Below are positions 24,702 through 31,975 of a DNA stretch of 33,276 nucleotides, piece by piece. The translations under genes were made by a program, and so were the position numbers. The stretch is taken from NCBI GenBank assembly GCA_018970215.1, contig JAGWWX010000011.1, positions 1 through 33,276 of the forward strand, in the 5' to 3' direction. The notes below the pieces were generated by a model. The model was not told where the DNA came from. It was given only the letters and a program-made list of their open reading frames with translations, and did no database searches. Numbering within the stretch: the first letter of the stretch is position 1; each line of letters begins with the position of its first letter. The DNA comes from Acidobacteriota bacterium. GTDB lineage: Bacteria > Actinomycetota > Acidimicrobiia > Acidimicrobiales > RAAP-2.

Positions 24702-25676
24702 GTGAAATTTAAGGTCTTCGTAGCCGCATTGGTATTTCTATCGATGTCGACAACTATGGCCGGCGCCGAGATCCGTTTGACGAGCGAAAGTCTTGCTCAA
24801 GAAGTAGCCGACGCCGCACAACAAAAGGTTGTGGGTGCAGTCCTGCCACCCTTAGAAACGGTGCTTTCCAGCCCGCCAGGCACGTACACCGCCAGTAACT
24901 CTTTGCCTAAATCATGTAGTGCTCGCTACAACGTGGCGTTAATTGCCAGCCCGAAGCCCTGCACCTTGGGCGACGCCACCAGTGCAACCACCGTCGTTCT
25001 CGTGGGCTCCTCCCACGCCGGCATGTGGAGCCGAGCTCTCGGGAAAGTGGCGTTAGACAACCACATCGCCCTGAAGACTTTCATTTACACCAGTTGTGTT
25101 CCACTCATTCTTCCGACACCAGTACAGGCGTTTCAGCCCGATGATCCCAAGATTTCCCCTACAACGTGTGCAACATGGAACGTTCGTGTCGGCAAAGCCA
25201 TTGATGCCCTCCGACCCGCTGCAGTCATAATCGGGAGTGGCACCGAATTCGACATTTCCGGTGAGGCGTACAGTCAATGGGTCGCGGGTTTGACGGCATT
25301 CGTTGACTCAATTCACGCCAGCCGGAAGTACATTTTGGGTAGTTCGCCCCGCGTCACGACTCCTGGCGAAGTTGCCCGTTGTCTTCTCAACAATCAAACA
25401 AACCCAACCAACTGTGCGACGCGGGTAGACCTTCGTCGGCTCCTCGATCCGACGACGGCACTCTTGCGAGCTGACCGAGTTGTCGCCAAGACAACAGGAG
25501 CAGAACTGCTCGACGTCACTCCGCTTCTGTGCGCACCGAAATCAACAGGATCGACCACGCTCATCTGCCCCGGTGTCATTGATGGACGCCTGGTCTACGT
25601 CAACGGGTCGCATCTAACGCTCGGCTTCACTAACCACGTACAGTCGGTATTCCAGTCAGTGATGGCGAGGGTGTGA
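24702..25676 (+). CDS. Secreted SGNH-like protein, tandem copy 2 (GSSH variant, Asp lost)
   Basis: 324 residues from GTG 24702-24704, 6 nt after copy 1. The signal peptide is about 1-22 (cleavage near AGA-E). VVLVGSSHAGMW puts Ser104 at the nucleophile position with Ser replacing the usual Asp. In the C-terminal block the sequence is NGSH: Asn301 stands where the catalytic Asp would be, with His304 kept. The eight cysteines are all present. This is the most diverged active site of the four, so it may be catalytically weak or a binding protein. Ribosome-binding site is poor; translation is probably coupled to copy 1. Confidence 0.68.
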   Translation: MKFKVFVAALVFLSMSTTMAGAEIRLTSESLAQEVADAAQQKVVGAVLPPLETVLSSPPGTYTASNSLPKSCSARYNVALIASPKPCTLGDATSATTVVLVGSSHAGMWSRALGKVALDNHIALKTFIYTSCVPLILPTPVQAFQPDDPKISPTTCATWNVRVGKAIDALRPAAVIIGSGTEFDISGEAYSQWVAGLTAFVDSIHASRKYILGSSPRVTTPGEVARCLLNNQTNPTNCATRVDLRRLLDPTTALLRADRVVAKTTGAELLDVTPLLCAPKSTGSTTLICPGVIDGRLVYVNGSHLTLGFTNHVQSVFQSVMARV

Positions 25677-25677
25677 G

Positions 25678-26691
25678 ATGCGGAGTACCCAGCGGCAAAT
25701 TCGTTCAATCGTGAGCGGTATTTTTCTCATCGGAACCATATACGCATCATCGATAGCGAGCGCCGCACCTGCACCCGTTTTGACTGCCGAGCAGCTCGCC
25801 AGCCAGATTTCTGGTGCAAGTCGTAGTAATTCCGTCGGAGCAATTCAACCGACTCTCAAAGAAGTCTTGGCCAAGCCCGCGTGGACATTTGTGGGCCTCG
25901 ATCGCTTAGATGTTGGTTGTAATCCACGTCTCGCAACGTGGATTGTCGACAACCCCATTCCTTGCAACTTTGGGCCAAGTTCCGCAACCAAGACAGTGGT
26001 ACTCGTGGGCGCATCCCATGCGGGCATGTGGCTTCCTGCACTGATTGCCATGGCGGCTCAGGACAAGTTCCAGCTGAAGTCGTTCATCTACGCCGGCTGC
26101 CCGCCCGTCATCATGGACTTCACCACCGGTCTCATCAAGTTCGAAGGATTAGTGGTTTCAGCAGCATCGTGTCACGCGTGGAATGAAAATGTTGCATCCG
26201 CAATCAATGCGCTTCACCCTGACGCCATCTTGATTGGTGGAAGTACTGAAGCAGCAACAAGTGTGCCGTCGACCTTTACGGCGTACGCCGACGCGATGTC
26301 TGACTTTGTGACACGCTTAAGTGCGCCAAAAAAAGTAATTCTGGGTTCAACGACAATGCGGACGGCAGGACAGGAAACCGCACGCTGTGTCAACAGTCAT
26401 CTCACTACTGTCACGGCATGCAACGCGGTCTATAACGGCAGCAATACGAATGATCCAACAATGCTCTTGTTACGTCGTGATCAATTGGTCGCCAAGTCGA
26501 CTGGTTCGCGCCTCGCTCCGCTGATCTCACTCACGTGCACGCCGTCCACGAAGATGAAGCCACTTGCCCAGTGCCCGCCGGTTGTGAACCACAAGTTGGT
26601 TTATACCGACCGCAGTCACCTGTCGAGTGCCTATGTCACCTACGTCACCCCGGTCTTTCGATCCCTTGTCAATGCCGAGCTCACGCCATAG
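25678..26691 (+). CDS. Secreted SGNH-like protein, tandem copy 3 (GASH variant)
   Basis: 337 residues from ATG 25678, one base after the TGA of copy 2, with GAGG about 7 nt upstream. The signal peptide is about 1-30 (IASA cleavage region). VVLVGASHAGMWLPAL has Ser113; DRSH gives Asp311/His314. Segments such as IYAGCPPV, WNENVASAINALHPDAILIGGS and YVTYVTPVFRSLVN are close to copy 1, so these two appear to be the most recent duplicates. All eight cysteines are kept. Same functional reading and limits as copy 1. Confidence 0.7.
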   Translation: MRSTQRQIRSIVSGIFLIGTIYASSIASAAPAPVLTAEQLASQISGASRSNSVGAIQPTLKEVLAKPAWTFVGLDRLDVGCNPRLATWIVDNPIPCNFGPSSATKTVVLVGASHAGMWLPALIAMAAQDKFQLKSFIYAGCPPVIMDFTTGLIKFEGLVVSAASCHAWNENVASAINALHPDAILIGGSTEAATSVPSTFTAYADAMSDFVTRLSAPKKVILGSTTMRTAGQETARCVNSHLTTVTACNAVYNGSNTNDPTMLLLRRDQLVAKSTGSRLAPLISLTCTPSTKMKPLAQCPPVVNHKLVYTDRSHLSSAYVTYVTPVFRSLVNAELTP

Positions 26692-26706
26692 TGGATTTGC
26701 ACTTAC

Positions 26707-26712
26707 TACGCT
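26707..26712 (+). promoter_or_regulatory. Putative -10 element of gpmA (TACGCT)
   Basis: TACGCT, 6 nt, then ATG 26719, in the 27-nt gap after the third SGNH gene. No Shine-Dalgarno sequence is present. It is identical in hexamer and spacing to the purS element. Confidence 0.45.
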
Positions 26713-26718
26713 AAGAAC

Positions 26719-27471
26719 ATGCCGCAGCTAGTTCTCATGCGCCACGGGCAATCTGAGTGGAACGTTGCCAATCTCTTTACCGGTTGGCATGATGTCGACC
26801 TTACGGCACAAGGAGAAGCGGAGGCAAAGGCGGGAGGCAAACTTCTCGCCGACGCTCAACTTGACCTTCGACTCGTCCATACATCGGTACTAACACGGGC
26901 AATTCGCACCGCCAATATCGCCCTCCACGCCGCCGGACGTTCGTGGCTCACCGTCGAGCGGTCCTGGCGTCTCAACGAACGCCACTACGGCGATCTCACC
27001 GGGAAGGATAAGAAGCAGACGGCGGAAGAGTTCGGGATGGAGCAACTCAAGCTGTGGCGACGGAGTTTCGATGTGCCGCCCCCCGCCATGGCCGCCGACG
27101 ACCCTCGAGTGGTGCATCACGACCCGCGGTATCGCGACGTCCCGTTGTCGTCGCTCCCTTTCACGGAGTGCTTGAAAGATGTTGTGGTGCGGGTCGAGCC
27201 GTATTTCCGCGACGCAATCGCCCCCTCTTTACAACGCGAAGGTGCGAAGGGCGGCGCGATCTTGGTCGTCGCTCACGGGAATTCACTGAGAGCCTTACGG
27301 ATGATGATGGAGGGCATCAGCCCCTCCGACATCACCGAACTCGAAATTCCCACCGGAATTCCCTATCTTTACGAACTCGATGACGCTCTCGCCGTCACGA
27401 GCGGCCGCTACCTGGGAGACCCGGCGGCTGCGGCGGCTGCGGCGGCAGCCGTAGGAAAACAGGCGGGCTAA
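26719..27471 (+). CDS. gpmA: 2,3-bisphosphoglycerate-dependent phosphoglycerate mutase
   Basis: 250 residues. It interconverts 3- and 2-phosphoglycerate in glycolysis and gluconeogenesis. LVLMRHGQSEWNVANLFTGWHDVDLT carries the phospho-histidine motif RHG, followed by LNERHYGDLTGKDK, and VVAHGNSLRAL gives the second catalytic His. The C terminus has nine consecutive Ala codons (27424-27450) in a GCGGCTGCG repeat, a flexible tail seen in other actinobacterial versions. Probably leaderless. Its TAA overlaps the potC TAG on the other strand (4 nt shared, convergent). Confidence 0.95.
   Translation: MPQLVLMRHGQSEWNVANLFTGWHDVDLTAQGEAEAKAGGKLLADAQLDLRLVHTSVLTRAIRTANIALHAAGRSWLTVERSWRLNERHYGDLTGKDKKQTAEEFGMEQLKLWRRSFDVPPPAMAADDPRVVHHDPRYRDVPLSSLPFTECLKDVVVRVEPYFRDAIAPSLQREGAKGGAILVVAHGNSLRALRMMMEGISPSDITELEIPTGIPYLYELDDALAVTSGRYLGDPAAAAAAAAAVGKQAG
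27424..27450 (+). repeat. 9-nt tandem repeat coding for poly-alanine in gpmA
   Basis: Two copies of GCGGCTGCG followed by a diverged third (GCGGCAGCC) encode nine Ala residues close to the GpmA C terminus. Such a tract can change length by slippage in steps of three residues without a frameshift. Confidence 0.7.
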
Positions 27472-28274
27472 ACCGACTTCACTGCACGTCGACTCATCGC
27501 CAAACTGGCGATTGCTCCGGCAAAACCGAGCAAGAAAATGATGGTGCCGAACACAAAGACCTGTGGCGGAACGCCCATGCGCGAGGCGCCATAGACCCAT
27601 ACGGGGAATGGAAGTGTTGTTCCCGAAACGAAATTCGAGACCACAAAGTCGTCCAACGAAAGGGCGAAGGCCATCATGGCACCAGCCAAGACTCCCGGCA
27701 TAATCATCGGCAATGTCACGAGCCGGAAAGTGGTGAGAGGAGTAGCGCCGAGATCTCCGGCCGCTTCTTCAAGGTGACGGTCAAAACCCTGCAGCCGTGC
27801 CCGTACGGTGACCGTGACGTAGGCAATTGAAAACACTGTGTGACTCAAGAGCAGCGTCAAAAATCCTCGCGCTACGTGATAGCTCGCAAAGAGTCCTAGT
27901 AGTGACGCACCCATCACAATTTCCGGTGCAGCAATATTCATAAACAACGTCTGATCAATAGCCGTACGACCACGAAAGCGCTTGCCCTCGTACCGAACTA
28001 AAGCGAGGGCGAGCAAGGTACCGATCACTGTGGCCGCCACCATTGACGCAAGTGCCAGTCGAATAGAGAGCCAAAACGCCTCGGGGAGGCCCACGACATT
28101 CGTGAGTTCCCGATACCAGCGCAACGTCGCACCATTCCACTCAAAAGTCACCGTAGGCCGGCCCGCAAGGACATCGTTAAAGCTAAAGAAAATCATCCCC
28201 ACAATTGGGACGAGAAGATAGGCAAGGAGAAGCCACGAGTAGAGCCCGAGCCAACGGCCACGCTTCGCACTCAT
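27468..28274 (-). CDS. potC: Polyamine-type ABC transporter permease PotC
   Basis: 268 residues with six predicted membrane segments. The EAA loop EEAAGDLGATPLTTFRLVTLPMIMPGV (about 175-200), which docks on the ATPase, and ALSLDDFVVSNF are typical of the PotC/YdcV class of spermidine/putrescine permeases. ATG 28272-28274 overlaps the potB TGA 28271-28273. Last gene of potA-potD-potB-potC. The exact substrate (spermidine, putrescine or a related cation) cannot be read from the sequence. Confidence 0.88.
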   Translation of the reverse strand: MSAKRGRWLGLYSWLLLAYLLVPIVGMIFFSFNDVLAGRPTVTFEWNGATLRWYRELTNVVGLPEAFWLSIRLALASMVAATVIGTLLALALVRYEGKRFRGRTAIDQTLFMNIAAPEIVMGASLLGLFASYHVARGFLTLLLSHTVFSIAYVTVTVRARLQGFDRHLEEAAGDLGATPLTTFRLVTLPMIMPGVLAGAMMAFALSLDDFVVSNFVSGTTLPFPVWVYGASRMGVPPQVFVFGTIIFLLGFAGAIASLAMSRRAVKSV

Positions 28275-29149
28275 ACAAAGTCTCCGATCGACTTTGAACC
28301 CAAGAGGCGTCCATAGGCCAGAATCCCAATAAGCGAAATTCCCATCACGATCGCCGAGAGTGCGGAACCTCCGGGGAAGTCATTGCTCACCAAGAAGAGA
28401 TTTTGAATGACCGTACCTACCATCGTGTTGGTAAATCCTCCCAGTACCTGCTGGTTGACATAGTCACCGAAGGCTGGGATGAACGTGAGTAGGAAAGCCG
28501 CAAAGATTCCTGGCGCGCAGAGGGGGAGAACGATCTTCCGGAACGTCGTTATTCGACCGGCGTAGAGGTCATGAGAGGCCTCCAGTAGGGCGGGATTCAG
28601 CCGTTCGAGAGACACGTATAAGGGAAGTGCCGTAAAGGGAAGGAAGTTGTAGGCCAGTCCGGCCACGACCGCAAACGTCGTTCCCAAAATCTGGTAGTCC
28701 GACGACACCAGATGCAGGTTTTGCAACGTGTGAATGATGAGCCCGTCAGAGGAGAGAAGAAACTTCCAAATCACCGTCCGGATCACGAAAGAGACAAAGA
28801 ACGGCACCAGCAACATCATTAAGAAGAAGTTCTTTCGCCGGCCCGCGTAGAAAGCAATCCAATAGGCGATAGGGAAACTAAGAACAAGATCAATGACAGT
28901 GGCCGCTAGGGCGTAGCCCAAACTACGAAAAATGATGGTCGATGAACTGGACCACGCGTCGGAAAGGGAAGCAAAGTTCCACGACATGGTGCAGACGCCC
29001 GTCGCTGGGTTGCACTCTTGCAACGCCTTCGCCAACATCAATACCAAGGGAACGACGAAGAAGACGGCCAGCCACACAATGGCAGGCAGACCGAGCAGAT
29101 ACGGCGTGAGCCGACCTAATCGCGGTGACTTTGAGGTGGTAGTGGTCAC
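28271..29149 (-). CDS. potB: Polyamine-type ABC transporter permease PotB
   Basis: 292 residues from GTG 29147-29149. Six membrane segments; the EAA loop is EASHDLYAGRITTFRKIVLPLCAPGI. The first outer loop contains a pair of cysteines (ECNPATGVC) that could form a disulfide. The GTG overlaps the potD TGA 29146-29148; a longer in-frame start at 29185 would run 39 nt into potD and lacks support. Partner of PotC in the membrane channel. Confidence 0.88.
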   Translation of the reverse strand: MTTTTSKSPRLGRLTPYLLGLPAIVWLAVFFVVPLVLMLAKALQECNPATGVCTMSWNFASLSDAWSSSSTIIFRSLGYALAATVIDLVLSFPIAYWIAFYAGRRKNFFLMMLLVPFFVSFVIRTVIWKFLLSSDGLIIHTLQNLHLVSSDYQILGTTFAVVAGLAYNFLPFTALPLYVSLERLNPALLEASHDLYAGRITTFRKIVLPLCAPGIFAAFLLTFIPAFGDYVNQQVLGGFTNTMVGTVIQNLFLVSNDFPGGSALSAIVMGISLIGILAYGRLLGSKSIGDFV

Positions 29150-30420
29150 GAACCGGTGGGAATACCAGCGAACTTCTCGTTCCACGTGTCAATTTCACCT
29201 TGGGTCTTGAATGCGTAGTACGACTTCAACTTGTAGGTCGACGTCGGGAATACCTCGGGGGCACTCGCGATCACACTCGCTTTGACCTCAATGTCCTTTA
29301 ACAGATTTGCCATCGTGGTTGCCTGCCAGCCCTTAGTCGGCGCCAGCATCTTCGCCTTGGCACCCGGAACGGGGGTCATGTAGTTAACGTAGTACGCCAA
29401 TACTGCGGCGACCGCCGGGTCGTAGAAGTAATCGATAGCGATCATGGCATCGCGGGGATGTTCGGCCCCCTTGGGAATGCACATGTTGTCGGTCCACAAC
29501 AGCACTCCTTCTGTAGCGTTCATCAGAACAAGATTCTTATTCCCGCCAATACGCGCCTGAAAAACGTCGCCCGAGTACACCTGGCCAACCCAGAGATTGC
29601 CTTGCTTGAGCTCGTTAATAATGTCGTTGCCGTAATACTGTTTCACCAGCCCGCTATCGCGTTGCTCGCGTAACTTTGTCGCCGCAGCCTGCCAGTCAGT
29701 CGGTGTTGACGTCGCGGGGTTCTTGCCAATGGCGAGTAGTGCCAAGTTCCCCAACTCAATGGGGTCACTCAGCATTCCCACTCGATTTCGTAACTTCGCC
29801 ACGTTCGACCTCGACGTATCGAATGCCATTTTCAATGACGTCTTGTTCGTTGTTACCTTCGACTTGTTGTAGGCAAGGGTCGTCATTCCCGACTGCCACG
29901 GAACGATGCGCTTTCCGCTGTCGGTGTACACCTTCTTCGCCGCCGCGCTCGCATTGGCCTTAAATTTTGACAATTGAGAGTCGTCTAACGGAATGAGATA
30001 GTTATTGTTCAGCAGGTAGCGCAAACCGACCGAGTTGTCGGTCATCACAATAATGTCATAGCCGGTGGGATCTCCCGACTGCAGGGCCGGACGGATCTGT
30101 TGATAGAACGTCGGATTATCTTCAATCACTTCGCTGTACGTGGTTGTAATGCCCTGAGTGGTCTTAAGGTTGTCCAGCGTCGGGTGCTTACCGTTGTAGG
30201 TGTCGATGTAGTACGGCCAGTTGGCAAAGTTCAAGACCCCCGTCTTGTTCTTCGATGCCCACCACGCAGAATCACCGACGGCGGCCTCGGCTGATGCGGG
30301 AAGGATGAGGGAAGCAGCACCGGCAATGGCGCCAGCTTGCAGTGCGGCACGCCGTGTGATCCGCGGTGACAACAGACCTCGGAGAACCGAGGGATCAATG
30401 TGTTCGGGGAAGTTAGTCAT
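29146..30420 (-). CDS. potD: Extracytoplasmic polyamine-binding protein PotD-like
   Basis: 424 residues from ATG 30418-30420, preceded by GAAGGAGA and overlapping the potA stop by 8 nt. The N terminus has [20 protein letters not shown], a twin-arginine (Tat) style signal, cut probably after AEA. The mature part, with [43 protein letters not shown] and [18 protein letters not shown], belongs to the spermidine/putrescine-binding family. Tat export would mean the protein folds before secretion. Upstream start candidates lie inside potA and are not favoured. Confidence 0.87.
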   Translation of the reverse strand: MTNFPEHIDPSVLRGLLSPRITRRAALQAGAIAGAASLILPASAEAAVGDSAWWASKNKTGVLNFANWPYYIDTYNGKHPTLDNLKTTQGITTTYSEVIEDNPTFYQQIRPALQSGDPTGYDIIVMTDNSVGLRYLLNNNYLIPLDDSQLSKFKANASAAAKKVYTDSGKRIVPWQSGMTTLAYNKSKVTTNKTSLKMAFDTSRSNVAKLRNRVGMLSDPIELGNLALLAIGKNPATSTPTDWQAAATKLREQRDSGLVKQYYGNDIINELKQGNLWVGQVYSGDVFQARIGGNKNLVLMNATEGVLLWTDNMCIPKGAEHPRDAMIAIDYFYDPAVAAVLAYYVNYMTPVPGAKAKMLAPTKGWQATTMANLLKDIEVKASVIASAPEVFPTSTYKLKSYYAFKTQGEIDTWNEKFAGIPTGS

Positions 30421-31549
30421 CACTGTCTCCTTCTGCTGGTACTGCCTTGCTTGGTTGTACAACAAATGTGTGCTCAACGGGCCACGTCATCACGACGTCC
30501 TCCCCGCTCCGAGGAGCAAAGGCTTGTCCCGAGTTTTGAGCGTAGACCACAAACTGCTCACCGTGGGGTGCGGCCACCAGATACTGATTACCAACGCCCG
30601 TAAAGGTCGACACGATGACGGTGCCCGCCAGGGAGTTATCCGAGTCGGCGACGGGACTTCCGGCGGGTTGCAGGGCCATCTTTTCGGGGCGGACTCCCAC
30701 TTTGACCGAGCCCGAGAGCCCGGCCGGTGTTCGATGGCGAGGGCTCCGGAACGACCCGTACGCGTGCCGCGTTACGTCAAATTCGCCCGTTGCCGTCTCC
30801 AGAGTTCCCGCGAGGAGATTTGAGGCTCCGAGGAAGGTCGCGACGAACTCAGTGGCCGGGTGTTCATAGACCTCACGTGGCGACCCAGAACCTTCTATCC
30901 GACCGTGATTCATCACCACGATGCGGTCAGACATCGTCATCGCCTCTTCCTGGTCGTGCGTAACGTAGAGAAACGTAATTCCTACCTGCGTCTGAATTCG
31001 CTTCAATTCGATCTGCATGGTCTTACGGAGCTTGGCGTCAAGTGCCGACATGGGCTCATCAAGTAACAGAAGTTTGGGGTGATTCACCAGTGAGCGTGCC
31101 AATGCAACACGTTGTTGCTGACCACCCGAGAGCTGGGTCGGCTTGCGATCACCGCGACCTTCGAGGTCGACGAGGGTGAGCATGTCGGCGACGGTGCCGG
31201 CCGCGTCCCATTTGCTCATGCCCTTTCGACGCAGACCGAAGGCAATATTGTCGGCCACGCTCATGTGGGGGAATAGAGCGTAGGACTGAAAAACGGTATT
31301 GACGTCCCGGCGATGGGGAGGCACGTGCGTCACATCAACATCGCCGAAGTAGATGGAGCCCGATGTGGGTTCTTCGAAACCGCCCAGCATTCGCAGCGTC
31401 GTTGTCTTTCCACACCCCGATGGTCCCAGAAGACTCAGGAACTCTCCTTCGCGAATCTCCAGTGACAGGTCATCAACGGCGGTGACGTCACCGAAGGACT
31501 TGGTGACGCGATTGAGTCGGATGGTCGACGAGCGATTCTCGGTAGTCAC
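30413..31549 (-). CDS. potA: Polyamine-type ABC transporter ATPase PotA
   Basis: 378 residues. Walker A GPSGCGKT at 42-49, Q-loop [12 protein letters not shown], signature [11 protein letters not shown] at 140-150, Walker B LLLLDEP at 160-166, then H-loop VTHDQEEAM; the C-terminal 120 residues form the TOBE regulatory domain. It powers import through PotB/PotC. Start is GTG 31547-31549, with TAAGGT 7 nt upstream and no ribosome-binding site, so the operon mRNA may be leaderless. The strong hairpin at 31574-31614 lies just upstream. Confidence 0.93.
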   Translation of the reverse strand: MTTENRSSTIRLNRVTKSFGDVTAVDDLSLEIREGEFLSLLGPSGCGKTTTLRMLGGFEEPTSGSIYFGDVDVTHVPPHRRDVNTVFQSYALFPHMSVADNIAFGLRRKGMSKWDAAGTVADMLTLVDLEGRGDRKPTQLSGGQQQRVALARSLVNHPKLLLLDEPMSALDAKLRKTMQIELKRIQTQVGITFLYVTHDQEEAMTMSDRIVVMNHGRIEGSGSPREVYEHPATEFVATFLGASNLLAGTLETATGEFDVTRHAYGSFRSPRHRTPAGLSGSVKVGVRPEKMALQPAGSPVADSDNSLAGTVIVSTFTGVGNQYLVAAPHGEQFVVYAQNSGQAFAPRSGEDVVMTWPVEHTFVVQPSKAVPAEGDSDD

Positions 31550-31556
31550 TCGGAAA

Positions 31557-31562
31557 ACCTTA
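31557..31562 (-). promoter_or_regulatory. Putative -10 element of the pot operon (TAAGGT)
   Basis: Minus-strand TAAGGT, 7 nt, then the GTG of potA. A -35 at normal spacing would fall in the stem of the glnB-potA hairpin. Confidence 0.4.
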
Positions 31563-31573
31563 GACCAGAAGGA

Positions 31574-31614
31574 GGCCCCTATGAGGTTCGGCGCGGCCGT
31601 TCCTCATAGGGGCC
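31574..31614 (-). terminator. Strong hairpin after glnB, probable terminator of amt-glnB
   Basis: GGCCCCTATGAGG (31574-31586) and CCTCATAGGGGCC (31602-31614) are a perfect 13-bp inverted repeat. The loop itself contains CGGC-GCG-GCCG, so the stem continues after a 2x2 TT mismatch. It begins 7 nt after the glnB stop. On the minus strand it is followed by TCCTTCTGG, only a weak U-tract. Confidence 0.7.
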
Positions 31615-31621
31615 GTCACCC

Positions 31622-31975
<354 letters not shown>

